64,000 bases of DNA, from contig CP136061.1 in the NCBI GenBank assembly GCA_032622095.1, forward strand, positions 44,525,797 through 44,589,796, read 5' to 3'. Of the stretch, positions 32,351 through 43,567 are shown piece by piece; the first letter of the stretch is position 1, and every line of letters starts with the position of its first letter. Below the pieces are notes generated by a model. It searched no databases and had not been told where the DNA came from. It was given only the letters and a program-made list of their open reading frames with translations. Both the position numbers and the translations under genes were made by a program. This DNA comes from Siphonodentalium dalli (taxonomy: Eukaryota > Mollusca > Scaphopoda > Gadilida > Siphonodentaliidae).

Positions 32351-34499
32351 TAGTCTGGTCGATAAACTAAAATTTTAGGGTCAACCTAGATAAAATTTGG
32401 ACTAGGTTGGTTTCTATTCCATTTTGAAGAGGAATATATCCTCTATAACATATCCAAAATCCGCTTTGAGCATTTTCTGTAATACAATATGGCGTCCATG
32501 ATGGCAGTTGGTATAGAAAAATCCTGAATTTCGGTGGTAGGTGCGCCAACAAATACCAAATTAGTAATAAAATAAAATCCACACAAACAATCCTTAGTCG
32601 TAAACCATATCGGTAGAATGTCTGTCCAAAATGGCCGCCAAAATGGACAAAATCGAATGAAATTTACAATTTGCGGAAAATTGAATAGCTGGTTATACAA
32701 GAACGAACAGGCCGTCGAATTATACGAGGAAGAATGATTTCAGAGTATAAGGGAAGCTATTAATAATAGTATGTAAGAATTCTCTCTAATGTATCTCGCG
32801 AGAGAGCAACCGAAAGCCAGGTCTCATACAACGATTGAATGTGGACTTTTTGGGCGCCAAGAAATAGAAGAATAACGCAGTTTTATCTGTACTGTTTATC
32901 TTGAATCGTGTAATATATGTGTATTAAAACAGTTAAATGTGATCTAATAGGGGTGTACTCATTGTGTGACCTTTTCTAGAAGCAGAAATATATGTAATGA
33001 AAACAGTCTCACGAATGTGACCGATAATCATTTATTTTTTAATCTACTATAAAATTCACTACTATAGAACAGTATGAGAGCTATTCATATGGTACTAGGT
33101 AAAATGTGTAGATCCTATTGTCGTGTCTTAAAATAGTGATTAAACACGAATATTTCATTTTTATCACAAAAATACACGGTGGTATACCATGAACGCAATT
33201 TATCAAAATACAAAGGATTACAATAGACTATCTTCAATAAATTCTCAACATAACACAATTTGCCTACATACTCTATGACAGAGACTGTCTTTATACCTGG
33301 AAATTATGTGCGCTTAAATGCACTAAGGCCACATATACGCGAAACGTACGACCTTTTCTGCAACCGCATCGCCGCGTTTACCCATTCTCCCTAATGTTAC
33401 ACATATCTGCTGCATACAAAACCATAAATAGCAACATTGAGTGAATGGTAAACGCAGAACTAATAACTGTAAACGCTGATGACCTGATATTTAGCGCAAG
33501 TATGTGGGTGGAAATGGTAACATAATTTCAAACAACAAGATACTGACAACTAATATGTGTATTGCGTGGTACATATTCATGTTGTAAAGTGTCGATTGAA
33601 GTAATTTGAACAGAATTGTCTACTAAGAAACCGGTTTGGGAGCACCATGAAAATTAGTACTAAATAAAATGTACGACGTACAGTCTCTTCAATCTAGTGA
33701 GATAGGGTACTATTCTGTTGAAGAGATAAGTGTTTCTTGACAGTATAATCAGCATTACGACATACGTGTATGGTTTATTGTCACGGAGAGTGTTGAAAAT
33801 TCTGGAAATATAACTACTATTTACACATATAGGGTGGGCACTTCAGTTTCTGCTTTACATTCAATAATTAATCATCATTCCAAAAGGAAACTACCACGCA
33901 CTGTGAGACGAAATATTACTTTGTGTGTTGCATGCCCAAAATAACTGTTTTTGGTCCGACTGTTGGATGTATTCTAATAAGAAAACCCGAACGTAAATCA
34001 TTGGGTTAACGTGCGTAGCAGTGATCGATAAATCATTCAGATAGATCTGTTTTAATTATATGTGTACCTTTAAAGATATATAACAACATTCTTGTAAATT
34101 GCAAATGTGTATTTTCGCTTATAGGGGTTTATCCAATATGTTGCTTTCATCGTAGCATGGATTGTAGTTGCGGCCATTTTGACAGCCATTTCATCGCCGC
34201 GATTGCATTGTTTTCTTTCCTTGTCACTCTATTCGCCCCCTATACCCTTTTACACAAACTGGTATATATCGGATGGAGGATTAATGCGTTCTGGTGTCGC
34301 CGATGAGGGATATTGTAGACAAACGTACTTCGCAAGGTCGAAAAATGAGCATTTTTAAAAATCTCTGTAAAAAAGTTTGCTCAAAGCGGATTTTAGCGGA
34401 TTTTGGATATGTTGTAGAGGAAATATTCCTCTTCAAAATGGAATAAAAACCAACTTAGTCCAAATTTGTTCTAGGTCAAACCTTTTATCGACCAGACTA
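32351..34499. mobile_element. 2.15-kb TTA-flanked element with ~125-bp TIRs
   Basis: The left arm (about 32351-32475, TAGTCTGGTCGATAAA ... CCAAAATCCGCTTTGAGC) is matched in reverse complement by about 34375-34499 (GCTCAAAGCGGATTTTAGCG ... TTTATCGACCAGACTA). TTA lies immediately outside both ends (32348-32350, 34500-34502), as in PIF/Harbinger elements; a TA duplication fits too. The right arm duplicates GCGGATTTT. The interior has no ORF above ~85 codons and no transposase motif, so it is non-autonomous. Confidence 0.75.
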
Positions 34500-34502
34500 T
34501 TA

Positions 34503-34985
34503 GGCCATTTCACGACATTGTCAGTTTAGTGGTGTAGGAAATCAACACACTTATAGTAGAGGCTGTAAGCTGATGGGGTGTGCAAATTTGGATAAAAGCA
34601 TGAAAATTGGCACACATATATAGATTAGATCATGGGGGTTCAGTTCGAAGCGAAATGAACCCCAAATTGGCAGACCCCCTCATATGACCTTGATGTCAAG
34701 GTCAATGTCATCAACATGAAACTTCACTTTAGGCTGCGTGGAATGTGCATATGGGAGCTAAAAGGGTATGAATTGTGCATATTATTCATTACTCCACACC
34801 GGGGAGACATAATATGATTAACATCATAATATTCGTGGGCTTTATATGAGAGTTGGAATGTCTTTGGTGACCTTGAACTTAAAATTGTGCCAAGTTATCA
34901 ATTATCACTTAGGAGAGGGAATAGTTTAGGCTTATCAGGTTACATGTTTTATTCAAACATTTTGCAACAATCATAATTATATCCA
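34503..34985. other. Spacer with TGACCTTGATGTCAAGGTCA motif
   Basis: Near 34685 the palindromic TGACCTTGATGTCAAGGTCA appears, part of a repeat also seen at 36000 and 36350. No gene. Confidence 0.5.
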
Positions 34986-34987
34986 AT

Positions 34988-35460
34988 ATAAGTGGGGGCA
35001 CAAAGTGGCCCAATTGGTAAGATGTGTGCTGCATTAGACAAGCATAAGCCATTCCAATAAATGATGGTGAAACTGATTCGAATCTGGCACATACTGGGAT
35101 TCATGTACATGTATTTGGAAAGTTTGGCAGTTGCTTTCCTGTTCAGTGATTTATTATCTGTGAAATATAGCCTCTCAGCCTTTCATCGACATGTAAACCT
35201 GACATGACATGCCACTCTAGGTGAATGGTGTTCGCTGTTGTTCCGATGATTATTTTGACACTATCCGATATGTTATTAGGATGAATAAAAGATCCAGAGA
35301 ACCCATGCTTCACCAGCACACGGCACTTATCAACGAAGATACACCATTTTTGTTTTGTTATTTCATCCCATTAATATTGCATTGTCATAAGCCAATACAG
35401 TTCAGACCATATGCTTGTCGCATGTAGTACTAGTCAAATGTATACATGTTTGGAAAATTA
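34988..35460 (+). mobile_element. tRNA-derived SINE
   Basis: The head has an A box AGTGGCCCAATTGGTAAG (35005-35022) and a B box GATTCGAATC (35075-35084) at a tRNA-like distance. A ~330-bp body follows with CAGCCTTTCATCGACATG and an AT-rich end TTAAATTGAATAAA. RNA polymerase III boxes followed by a long non-tRNA body are the hallmark of SINEs. The exact 3' end is uncertain, and the 68-codon ORF in the body is not a gene. Confidence 0.6.
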
Positions 35461-35985
35461 AATTGAATAAAGTCAAGTCGGCGAAATATCGAAATCATAT
35501 TCAACTCCAAACAGCATGTCTCACGATTCTGTCACCAATGAACTTGTTATGATTTGTGAAAAAGAAATAATATGTTTTCAGTCATGAGTGGCAATAACAC
35601 ATATATACTATTCAGAGATAGTAAGTGCTGGACCAAATACCAATTTGAAGAAAGAAGGCATTAGAAGGGCACACTCTCTGTGATATATAACTTATCATTT
35701 CTACTGATTTCATTGAGGGAGATGATAATAGCCAGGTTCATCCGCACATTCGTAAAACATAATCTGGTGGTAAGGCACATGTCCACAGTGCAACAGTGGA
35801 TTTTGGGATATGTACAATATTGAATTTTTGATCTTCTAACCAACATTTACTGAAATATATATTCATAAATTGATATAATTCCCGAGAGTTCAGTAGGCTA
35901 TTATAAAATATTTGGAGATATATGTATGTAATTTCGGACAAATATCGAGGAATAAATTCAGGCTCAGCTCACATCATTGACAATT
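35461..35985. other. Unassigned spacer
   Basis: No supported feature. Confidence 0.4.
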
Positions 35986-36535
35986 TTATAAAAATGAGTT
36001 TTGACCTTTGACCTCAAGGTCATCTGGGTGATTTTAATTCTTGGGTCTCACTCTTGTATTGTACGCTGATATATATGCAATAAAATGATGTGGAATGTAG
36101 TGGCATTTAGTGAGCATGTTAAATAGGTGGGACTTTATATTCATTTGTTCATGGAAATTTTGCAGCTATTCGGATGAAAAACTGACTGCTTGAGCTTCAA
36201 TATGAAAAGTTCTCAAGATTTTTGTAGATTTTGTTATAAAGGTTACTAATATTGCCTATTTGAAGTCATATTAATGTAATTTTGATATGTATAAGTAATG
36301 AGTTGTCTTTAAAATGTTATATCTCATACCGCCTGAGAAAAATTGTATTTTTGACCTTTGACCTTGACGTCAAGGTCATCAAGGTCACTTTCACGCTTGG
36401 GTTTCGCTCTTATATTGACCCCCATATCATGAACTATATGTATACCAAGTTTCATGCTTTTATCCAATTTTCCACACTTTGGCAATTTTTGGGACATTAG
36501 AGCATCCTACTATTACGGCTAATCTAACCTTGACT
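35986..36535. repeat. Diverged repeat with TTTGACCTTTGACCT...AAGGTCA
   Basis: TTTTGACCTTTGACCTCAAG at about 35998 and TTTTGACCTTTGACCTTGAC at about 36349 start two related ~350-bp stretches. Both continue with CTTGGGTYTCRCTCTTRTATTG. They hold palindromic TGACCT/AGGTCA half-sites like those in the Helitron-type elements. Confidence 0.55.
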
Positions 36536-36539
36536 TCAA

Positions 36540-36738
36540 GGGCTGATAAACTCGTCGATCATGCATGTGCGGCAAACCACCGGCCTTCGGCGAGTAACTG
36601 GCAACTCCAGCAGATAACGATTTCGAGTTACAAGGTCCACGATGGAAACATTTGGGTTTGAACCATCATCGCCAGCGCTGGAGGCCGAGACGGCTTGGAG
36701 TTGTACACCGAACCGACTGAGCCACCGAGCGCCCACCC
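36540..36738 (-). mobile_element. tRNA-derived SINE (inverted)
   Basis: On the minus strand the head GGGCGCTCGGTGGCTCAGTC with A box TGGCTCAGTCGG (36713-36724) is followed by B box GGTTCAAACCC (36654-36664). A body with GAGTTGCCAGTTACTCGCCG and AAGGCCGGTGGTTT comes next. Both boxes are close to consensus. The GCCGGTGG-type block resembles central domains shared by several marine-invertebrate SINEs (from memory, unverified). The 3' end was not defined. Confidence 0.7.
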
Positions 36739-37137
36739 CAATTAATTAGATCCTATATGCCCATGAGCTCATTAATATGAGGATTTGCTGTTCAGAATTT
36801 CATATATCGGCTTTCAAAAGAGGACGTATTAAAGATGGTCTATCTCTTTGTGAACTTGTATATAGTTACCGGGGTATAAAATATTATATTTTGAATCGAC
36901 GGCCATGTCCAGAAATTCTTTATCGATTAATATTCATTATATTTCGAATATATTCTTGTCTAAAATCGTGTGGTTGTTTAGCTATATAACGAACAATGGT
37001 GGTTACTGTTAACAGAGACCAGAAATCTGATTGTGTCATTTTGTCGTTAATAATAAACGTTAATTAGACTCATTATCGCTTATAACTATGTAATAAAACA
37101 ATACAAACAGTTTATCTGGGGCATTGGACGTTCGGAT
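36739..37137. other. Unassigned spacer
   Basis: No supported feature. Confidence 0.4.
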
Positions 37138-37434
37138 ATCTTCGGTCATACAAATATGGATATCATTGGAACCGGCTCCTTGACCACATTGTGCTAGTTA
37201 CAGTTATGCCCTGTGCCAATGCATTCTCTTATATATGCGAGTCGACCATAGGTCGCCTCGCATATATAAGAGAATGCATTGGCCTAACACTTTTTACCAT
37301 TGTTTTCTTACATTCTTTAACAATTTTATAATTTTTAATGTGTTAAGCCAATGCATTCTCTTATATATGCGAGGCGACCTATGGTCGACTCGCATATATA
37401 AGAGAATGCATTGGCACAGGGCCCTTCTGTTAGA
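37138..37434 (+). mobile_element. CCCTTTACCCAACA-family MITE, both ends lost (copy F)
   Basis: Starts inside the family at CTTCGGTCATACAAATATGG and stops at CACAGGGCCCTTCTGTTAG; both TIRs and TTAA sites are missing. The two hairpins, 37216-37282 and 37348-37414, are nevertheless intact and consensus-like. Confidence 0.85.
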
Positions 37435-37574
37435 TCTAATTTTATAATAAAATATTCGGAATAAAACCAATATTAATTGATAGAAGCGTTTCGGACTTGG
37501 GTCTTCCATTCATATTTATTATTGTATAACCACGAAACTATTTCAAAATTGTCATATGAAGAGATAATCCATCT

Positions 37575-37948
37575 TTAAAATGATGTGAAACACTCCGGTA
37601 GGGTGATCAAATAGAGATGGAGAATAATCTTGCACGTTGTTATTTTTACGAATATTAATCCAAATTGACAACACACGACGTCATTCTTATGTATTAATTA
37701 AATGCAATGACTCTCGATGGTGAAATCATTTGTGTTAGTTTATCGCCGATAGTTGCGTCCCGAATCGATATGTAAATATTTACAATTGACTGTATTTCAG
37801 ACGATGTTTTCTATATATGGAGTGCTATGGTCGATCTCTTTGAAATTTTCGGCGATTTTAGTAGAATGCTATATTCCACAGGTTGGCATTGCGCCTGAGT
37901 ATACTAACTTTCAGTTTCACGCACTCGAACAAGTCCATAATATGGTTT
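37575..37948 (+). repeat. ~380-bp dispersed repeat (copy 2)
   Basis: AATGATGTGAAACACTCCGG, AATAGAGATGGAGAATAATC, TTTATCGCCGATAGTTGCGT and GAACAAGTCCATAATATGG align with the copies at 27736 (inverted) and 53979. Confidence 0.7.
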
Positions 37949-38012
37949 TAACATTTGAATTTTTTGTTTAGGCAAAAATTCCGATGATCGTCTGATAAAG
38001 GCCCTTAAGCCC

Positions 38013-39405
38013 CTGTCACACTCAGGCCGGCGCTCTCATTGCGCTGAAAAAGTATCAAAGCTCCCACCTAAACGCACTAAGGTCTCCAAGAACCGATTGG
38101 TGACGTAGTGGACACTGGCTACAACGGGTGAGGATCTCCGTGGTCGCCCATATATAGGTGCCAGAGCGCCGCGCTTGTTTTATGCATGCACAAAACAAGC
38201 GCAGAGGCTCGGCGTTCTGACCAGGACGTAGTACTGTCGCCGTGACAGCGCAAAGCAAAGCGCCAAGCGAGCGACGTGAGCGTTATGTGGACGTAGCAAG
38301 AGCGCATATTAGCTTCTCGTGGTCGCAGCAAGAAATTAATCTTGTCTTTTGCGACTACAGTAAGCTTAATCAAATTATCACTACGTGCCTTTCCCGGCCT
38401 TAATACACTCAATGAGGCTCTGTCCAAAACTTATTGCGCTCTTTCTGCGCTGTCATGTGGTGTTATGGACTGGTTCCCGCTCATAGAACGTCCACATTGT
38501 GCTGCCATTGCGACTCTGGCGCTCGCTTTATACGCCCAAGCGTTATACATAGCGTTCTTCCGGCGTTTACAGCAGGTTTACAGTACGATCCCACTTTTAA
38601 ATGCGGTCTGCTCATACCACTGCCACACTCAGGCTGGCGTTGGCTTTGAGTTTAAAAAGTATCAAAATACGAGTAACGCACAGTGGTAGCGCGGAATATT
38701 GTCAGAAAATTTCAATCTGTTAAAACAGGAGAAGCAATGTCAGAAATGGTAACGCGCTCAAGATCATATGTTATAAACCCAAGAATGTAATTGTAGAATA
38801 TAAAATATATTGGTTTTGCGAATGACCAACTCAGAATTCCGTTAAATAACAAAAACAACCAGCAGTTTGACTTTTAATCATCCCAAAAATTCCCATTCTA
38901 TAAATAAAACTAATAAAACACCCATTGATAATGTCAGCCCGCACGCGAAACGAGAAACTCCCCACCAGTTATACATGCGGCGCGCGTGACAAGCCATGCT
39001 CCATCCCGCTTATCACGTTTTCATCGCGCTCTTTGTGCGACCCATTGCGTTCCTGCTTTGTCAAGTTTCACGCCCTCACACGCTCTCAGTTGCGTTTCCT
39101 CCACGCCGTAAACGCTCTTAATGCGTTCAAGTCGTTGTCATTGCGTCGTTAGTACGCTTTGCGCTGTCATGGCGACGGTACTACGCCTGGCAGAGAACGC
39201 CGAACCTCTGCGCTTGTTTTGTGCATGCACAAAACAAGCGCGGCGCTCTGACGCTCTGGGGCGATCACGGAGACCCTATCCCGTCCTAGCCAGTGTCCAC
39301 TGCGTCACCAATACGTTCTTGGGGACCTTACTACGGTTTGCTTGGCGCTTTGATTATTTTTCAGCGCAATGCAAGCGCCGGCCTGATCGCAGCGGAGTGT
39401 GACAG
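38013..39405. mobile_element. CpG-rich 1.4-kb element with ~270-bp TIRs
   Basis: The left arm from 38013 (CTGTCACACTCAGGCCGGCG) to about 38280 is matched over its length by the reverse complement of about 39130-39405. Each arm contains a palindrome: GCGCTTGTTTTATGCATGCA (38171-38202) and the perfect 32-bp GCGCTTGTTTTGTGCATGCA...(39210-39241). The interior has a further terminal-like motif, CTGCCACACTCAGGCTGGCG near 38621, suggesting nesting. ORFs of 71-115 codons have no domain. GC and CpG are much higher than in the surroundings. Superfamily not identified; no target duplication seen. Confidence 0.75.
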
Positions 39406-39739
39406 TAGTTTAATCGGACAGCTAATCTATTGCGGAGTGTTGGGTATTTTCCCCACAACCTAAAAACTGACTATGACTGGAGAACGCAGGAGGCGCTATC
39501 TATACTCTCCGCGCCCGCGCAGAGAACGTTTAGCGAACTTATTGAGAACGTACTAGCATCACAATGACAGCGACTTGAACGCACTAAGAGCGTGAGACTT
39601 GACAAAGTAGGAACGCAATAGGAGCATACTTTGTTTTAAAAGTTTGACAATTTTCGACAGTTTTCGGCGCTCCTCCTGCGTGTTACTCATATGTTGGTAC
39701 TTTTGCAGCGCAGTGAGAGCGCCGGCCTGAGTGTGACAG
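39406..39739. mobile_element. Second right terminus of the CTGTCACACTCAGG family
   Basis: Ends with GCGCCGGCCTGAGTGTGACAG (reverse complement begins CTGTCACACTCAGGCCGGCG) at 39739, closer in sequence to the left end at 38013 than the end at 39405 is over the first ~43 bp. Internal GACTTGACAAAGTAGGAACG inversely matches CGTTCCTGCTTTGTCAAGTT near 39049. Points to a nested or rearranged pair of elements. Confidence 0.6.
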
Positions 39740-40180
39740 GTGTGTTACACACGGCGTTTGCGGCACAACATGCCGCGAATATCGCGCGATACGCTGACTT
39801 ATAACACACTGTATGCAATGTGTGATTGCACATGGCGTGCGATGCGGGCGACATCGCAGAAAACGCTGCCGCAGGAATACCTCGGTGCCCTAATCCGGCG
39901 GTGCGGTGCCGCGCGTATATCGCGTTTTTTTTGTCTGGGGTTGTTCGGTAAATTACGCCGTTTGCAGTGATGGTATAGAACGAAGACACTGGCAGCAGTT
40001 TTCAGTCTAGGTCAGTTTTCTGCATCACTTCACCATGCAGTCATTTTAAACAAAAATACGCGAATAACAATGAAGCCATGATATCACCGGAAACATACGA
40101 GTAACCTCAGAAAACACCGACGCCGCAGAAAACGCAATTGCCGCAGAAAAAAACGCGCGTATGGAAGGGTCTTAAAAGCA
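39740..40180. other. CpG-rich stretch with GCCGCAGAAAACGC motifs
   Basis: ACGGCGTTTGCGGCA/ACGCCGTTTGCAG and repeated (GCCGCAGAAAAC) motifs suggest a worn transposon. No gene. Confidence 0.35.
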
Positions 40181-40229
40181 TCCATGATTTAGTTTCCGAA
40201 AAGCTTCTGTGATCGTTTTCATAGTATAT

Positions 40230-41131
40230 TACTTACTAGCTGCATGGGGTAATCGGCGTTGCTCGGGTAATGATGATTGGAAACAACTTAGTGTTTTGAC
40301 ATGCATTTATTCAATTTTAAAGTACTTCTTTGTATACCACATTGGTGGTCTTCAACAATCGTGTTTGTATATAACAATATTTACACTCACACATGCATTC
40401 GTACTGTGGAACATGAATGCAGGACGTTGGTTGGTCGATATTACGTCACATGACGTCGCGTGCTGACCCCAACTTGCATCCATTTTTGTGTAGATGCAAC
40501 TTGCACCGAGCCACGATAATAACGTTGGAAATCTGTGGAAATGGGCACTTAAAACTCATTTAATCTGCCAGTTGACTCGGTTGAGTGTAAATATAAGTAA
40601 TGGATGTTGATTTTGTTGCGTTCCATAGAGAATGGAAGCAAGTTGGTCTGACATTTTAATGTGTGGAACGCTTTCGCGTTCCACACAAAATGTCAGACCA
40701 ACTTGCATCCATACTCTATGGAACGCAAGCAAATCAACAACCATTTCTTAAATGAACAACGTTCGCTGTTGATCTATTCCGGATTGTATCAATAAAGAAC
40801 GTTAACTGTTGATCTAGTCCCGGTATGGTATGGATAAAGTGCGTTATTGTCGCTTATGCAATTCGAGGCGATGTGTGACGTTGAGTGCGGTCTCTGTGTA
40901 GACTAATGATAAAGAGCGTTTACTATTTATCTATTCCTGATACGATATGAATAAAGAGCGTTGTGTTAGCTTATATGCAGCAACTTGTTAACAACATTCT
41001 GTGCCGAGTCTCAGTCGGTCTGTTTAAGACATCTGAGGTCCACGGGAACTATCGGTCCAGTCGTTTTGGTCGCCTATAGCCGGACAAACAAACAACAAAA
41101 TTTTGTTTTAGCTGTGTTATTAGTATAGATG
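40230..41131 (+). mobile_element. Unclassified repeat ending GACAAACAAACAAC..TAGTATAGAT
   Basis: Starts near ACTAGCTGCATGGGGTAATC / GGCGTTGCTCGGGTAATG and ends near CGGACAAACAAACAACAAAA / TTATTAGTATAGAT. A shorter relative at 62737-63237 has the same head (TACCCGGCGTTGCTCGGG) and tail. The class is not certain; head and tail conservation across copies supports a mobile element. Confidence 0.45.
40592..40755. repeat. Long near-perfect foldback (about 80-bp arms, tiny loop)
   Basis: TTGCGTTCCATAGAGAATGG ... TGTGTGGAACGC (to about 40673) is followed almost directly by GCGTTCCACACAAAATG ... CTCTATGGAACGCAAGC (to about 40755). There are fewer than ten mismatches and the apex is GCTTTCGC. Such a structure would fold into a long hairpin if transcribed. 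No TIR or target duplication was defined. Confidence 0.85.
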
Positions 41132-42640
41132 GAAGCTTTTGTGAAATTTCGCTATGCCAGAGCCATATGCAACTGTACAAATGATGGTAATTGCAAGCAT
41201 GTTTCAATGATCTTTTATCTGGGAAGCTAAAAAAAGGAAAGTCTGTATAATTTGATGTCAAATCGTAGCGGGCACCTTTAAGTCGTTAGACAAGCTGGCT
41301 AATAAGAATATGTCCCACATCCTCTGGAGAATAAATCGTGGAGTTAATTAGTGTACCTAATTTACCGCGGATATCTCATGTCGTTTGTCAGATCAAATTC
41401 CCAGAATCTATTGGCGCTCCCTGTATGGTAATAAATACATAATAGGGACTTTATTGCCGTTTACGGCTCCCCCAAAAAACCAATCATTTTGGACAAATAC
41501 GCGATCGGATCCGACCAGCCATGAAATCGTACTGAATACCTTCTGTGCTCCGAGCAAACAACATATTAATATTAATGGGCATTTTATTCCTAGCTTATTA
41601 TGCCCGTATCTTTGAGAGTCCAAAGATTAATTCTGCAACGGAATGTTTTTAAATGGGCTATTAAACCGCCGAGTTATCGATCGTATCGTTGCTCCGTACC
41701 CCGGTCGCTGGCCTCGATTGACCTAAAGATGGAACACGCCATCTGCACGGTCCGTAACCGTCGGACCAAACAAGCGCACTCAAGCGTGAATCGGGGATAA
41801 ATTTTAAACAATTAACGTCCGGTCAATGGACATGCATCGCTTGTTGTAATGACCATCATATTCCCACGAATATCCATTATATCGTGATTAATAGCTCTTC
41901 GATGCGTCGGGAGAATTCGCAAGGTATTCTGGGAATTAGTTGGCGCAGACGATAATGCGTGTGTCTCGACTATCACGCGACTCCCAGCGAAGTTTCCCGG
42001 AAATTAGTTGGCGGCTTATGCATTGGATTCTCAAAAGTCGCTTTTGTGAAGGCAGAATTATTGCGGAACTTGGAGACAAAATGATGATTACATCGGCTGT
42101 CAAACATGTGTCGCATATCCTATGGTGGTCTCAAGAGAGCGTCTGTCTCGGTTCTGGAACAGATAATCATTGACACCATTTCAATTCACGGCGAATTTGT
42201 TTCTCTAGCAAAAAGTACACATGTAGAGTACGTGATCTGGCAAATGGGTCATCGGATGCGGATGCAAGAGGGGGGTGCGAATATATATGATAACATAATT
42301 TTAAAGTCCCCCTTTAGGGTCAACGGCACATATCCACACCCTAAATATAGTTGGAAAAGAAGTTATCCAACAGTCAATCAACCGTTGTATGCCCACAGCA
42401 CCTATCTACGTTGTGTGAAAAGTTGCATGACAATTTTGTTGGATACACTTTTACACAACGTTGCATATATATTTACTACCAACGGTTGTATGTTAATTAT
42501 ACAACGTGTTGGATGAAATTTCACACAACACTCAATCAACGTTAATTGCCCACAGCACCTATCTACGTTTATTGAACTGTTGGGTGGAGTTGGATGACAT
42601 TTGTTGATTGGAAAGTTTACCCAACGTTGATTGGAAAGTA
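41132..42640. other. Unassigned region with ACAACGTTG-rich part
   Basis: From about 42310 to 42620 the phrase CACAGCACCTATCTACG occurs twice and ACAACGTTG-like words recur. ORFs up to 136 codons (42106-42516) follow this repetition and show no domain. Confidence 0.4.
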
Positions 42641-42641
42641 A

Positions 42642-42932
42642 AATGGGGCAAGAGGTCGTAGATAGCTTTGCCGGTATAGTATACCTTTGTTATAATTATT
42701 CTTTGTACGATACACTGATTATGTAGGCTTTATGTGTTGAGTGTATGAGTGTACTACTTTAGTCAAATTAGTGCCGTCAGCATTTGTGTAAATTTGTAAA
42801 CTTCAAAATTTGGCAAATATAAATAGATATGCACTCAATACATAAAACCTACATAATCAGTGTATCGTACAAAGAATAATTATAACAAAGGTATACTATA
42901 CCGGCAAAGCTATCCACGACGTCTTGCCCCAT
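42642..42932. mobile_element. Foldback MITE with ~102-bp near-perfect arms
   Basis: The arm 42642-42743 (TGGGGCAAGAGGTCGTAGAT...) is matched by 42829-42932 (...CTATCCACGACGTCTTGCCCCA) with about five differences; the spacer is ~85 bp. Shared inner words are GCCGGTATAGTATACCTTTG and GTACGATACACTGATTATGT. No coding capacity. Target duplication unclear. Confidence 0.85.
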
Positions 42933-43354
42933 TTTCCAGTAGCTCAGGAGTTTTTTCACGCAGTCGTCCATCTTGTTTTGAAATATTTGGAGCCAAAAAC
43001 TCGCATGCTCGCCCGCACCGGAAACGCGCTGCTATTGGATGACCCGGTCACGTGGCGGTTTTATCCAATGTGGTATGAAAGTAATACCACAGAAGCAGTT
43101 CACGCAATCAGTTGTGTACATCGTACTGAACTGTTGGATAATAAGTACACAACAAATTCGCACCAACGAGTTGTATACAATGTTCATCCAACTAGATTTA
43201 GGGTGCATTGGTACTCCTCGTGTCAATTTACCCATCGACGTATATTATATATTAAATATAGATCGATGATTTACCCATGTATAACAATTTTCAGCGAGCA
43301 TGCAGGGTCCAACAATTTTGGGTATATGATTAACTATTGAATTATAATTCTTTA

Positions 43355-43567
43355 TTAGTGCACATTTAAGTCACCTGAGATCAACGGCACCTATCACATG
43401 ACACTCATCCGGTCAAATTACCCATATGCAATATGCATCAATTTTCAACGACCAGATTCCAACCATTTTAATACAATTGGACTTCAGTGGCACCTATCCT
43501 ATGACAATCCCCGGGTCAATTGAACTCTGCATACAAATTTTCAGGTCAGCCGTTTTGGTCGCCCATA
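43355..43567 (+). repeat. Repeat with 'GGCACCTATC' and 'GTTTTGGTCGCCCATA' motifs (Helitron target)
   Basis: Phrases TTTAAGTCACCTGAGATCAA and CCGTTTTGGTCGCCCATA match the unclassified repeat at 40230-41131 and 62737-63237. The Helitron at 43568 interrupts it: the continuation after 44283 (GTTCGACAGACAAACACAAAA) resembles its GGACAAACAAACAAC tail. Confidence 0.5.

Noticed and set aside
38342-38689. 115-codon ORF inside the CpG-rich element as a transposase
   Set aside because: No DDE or helix-turn-helix motif; GC-rich sequence favours chance ORFs.
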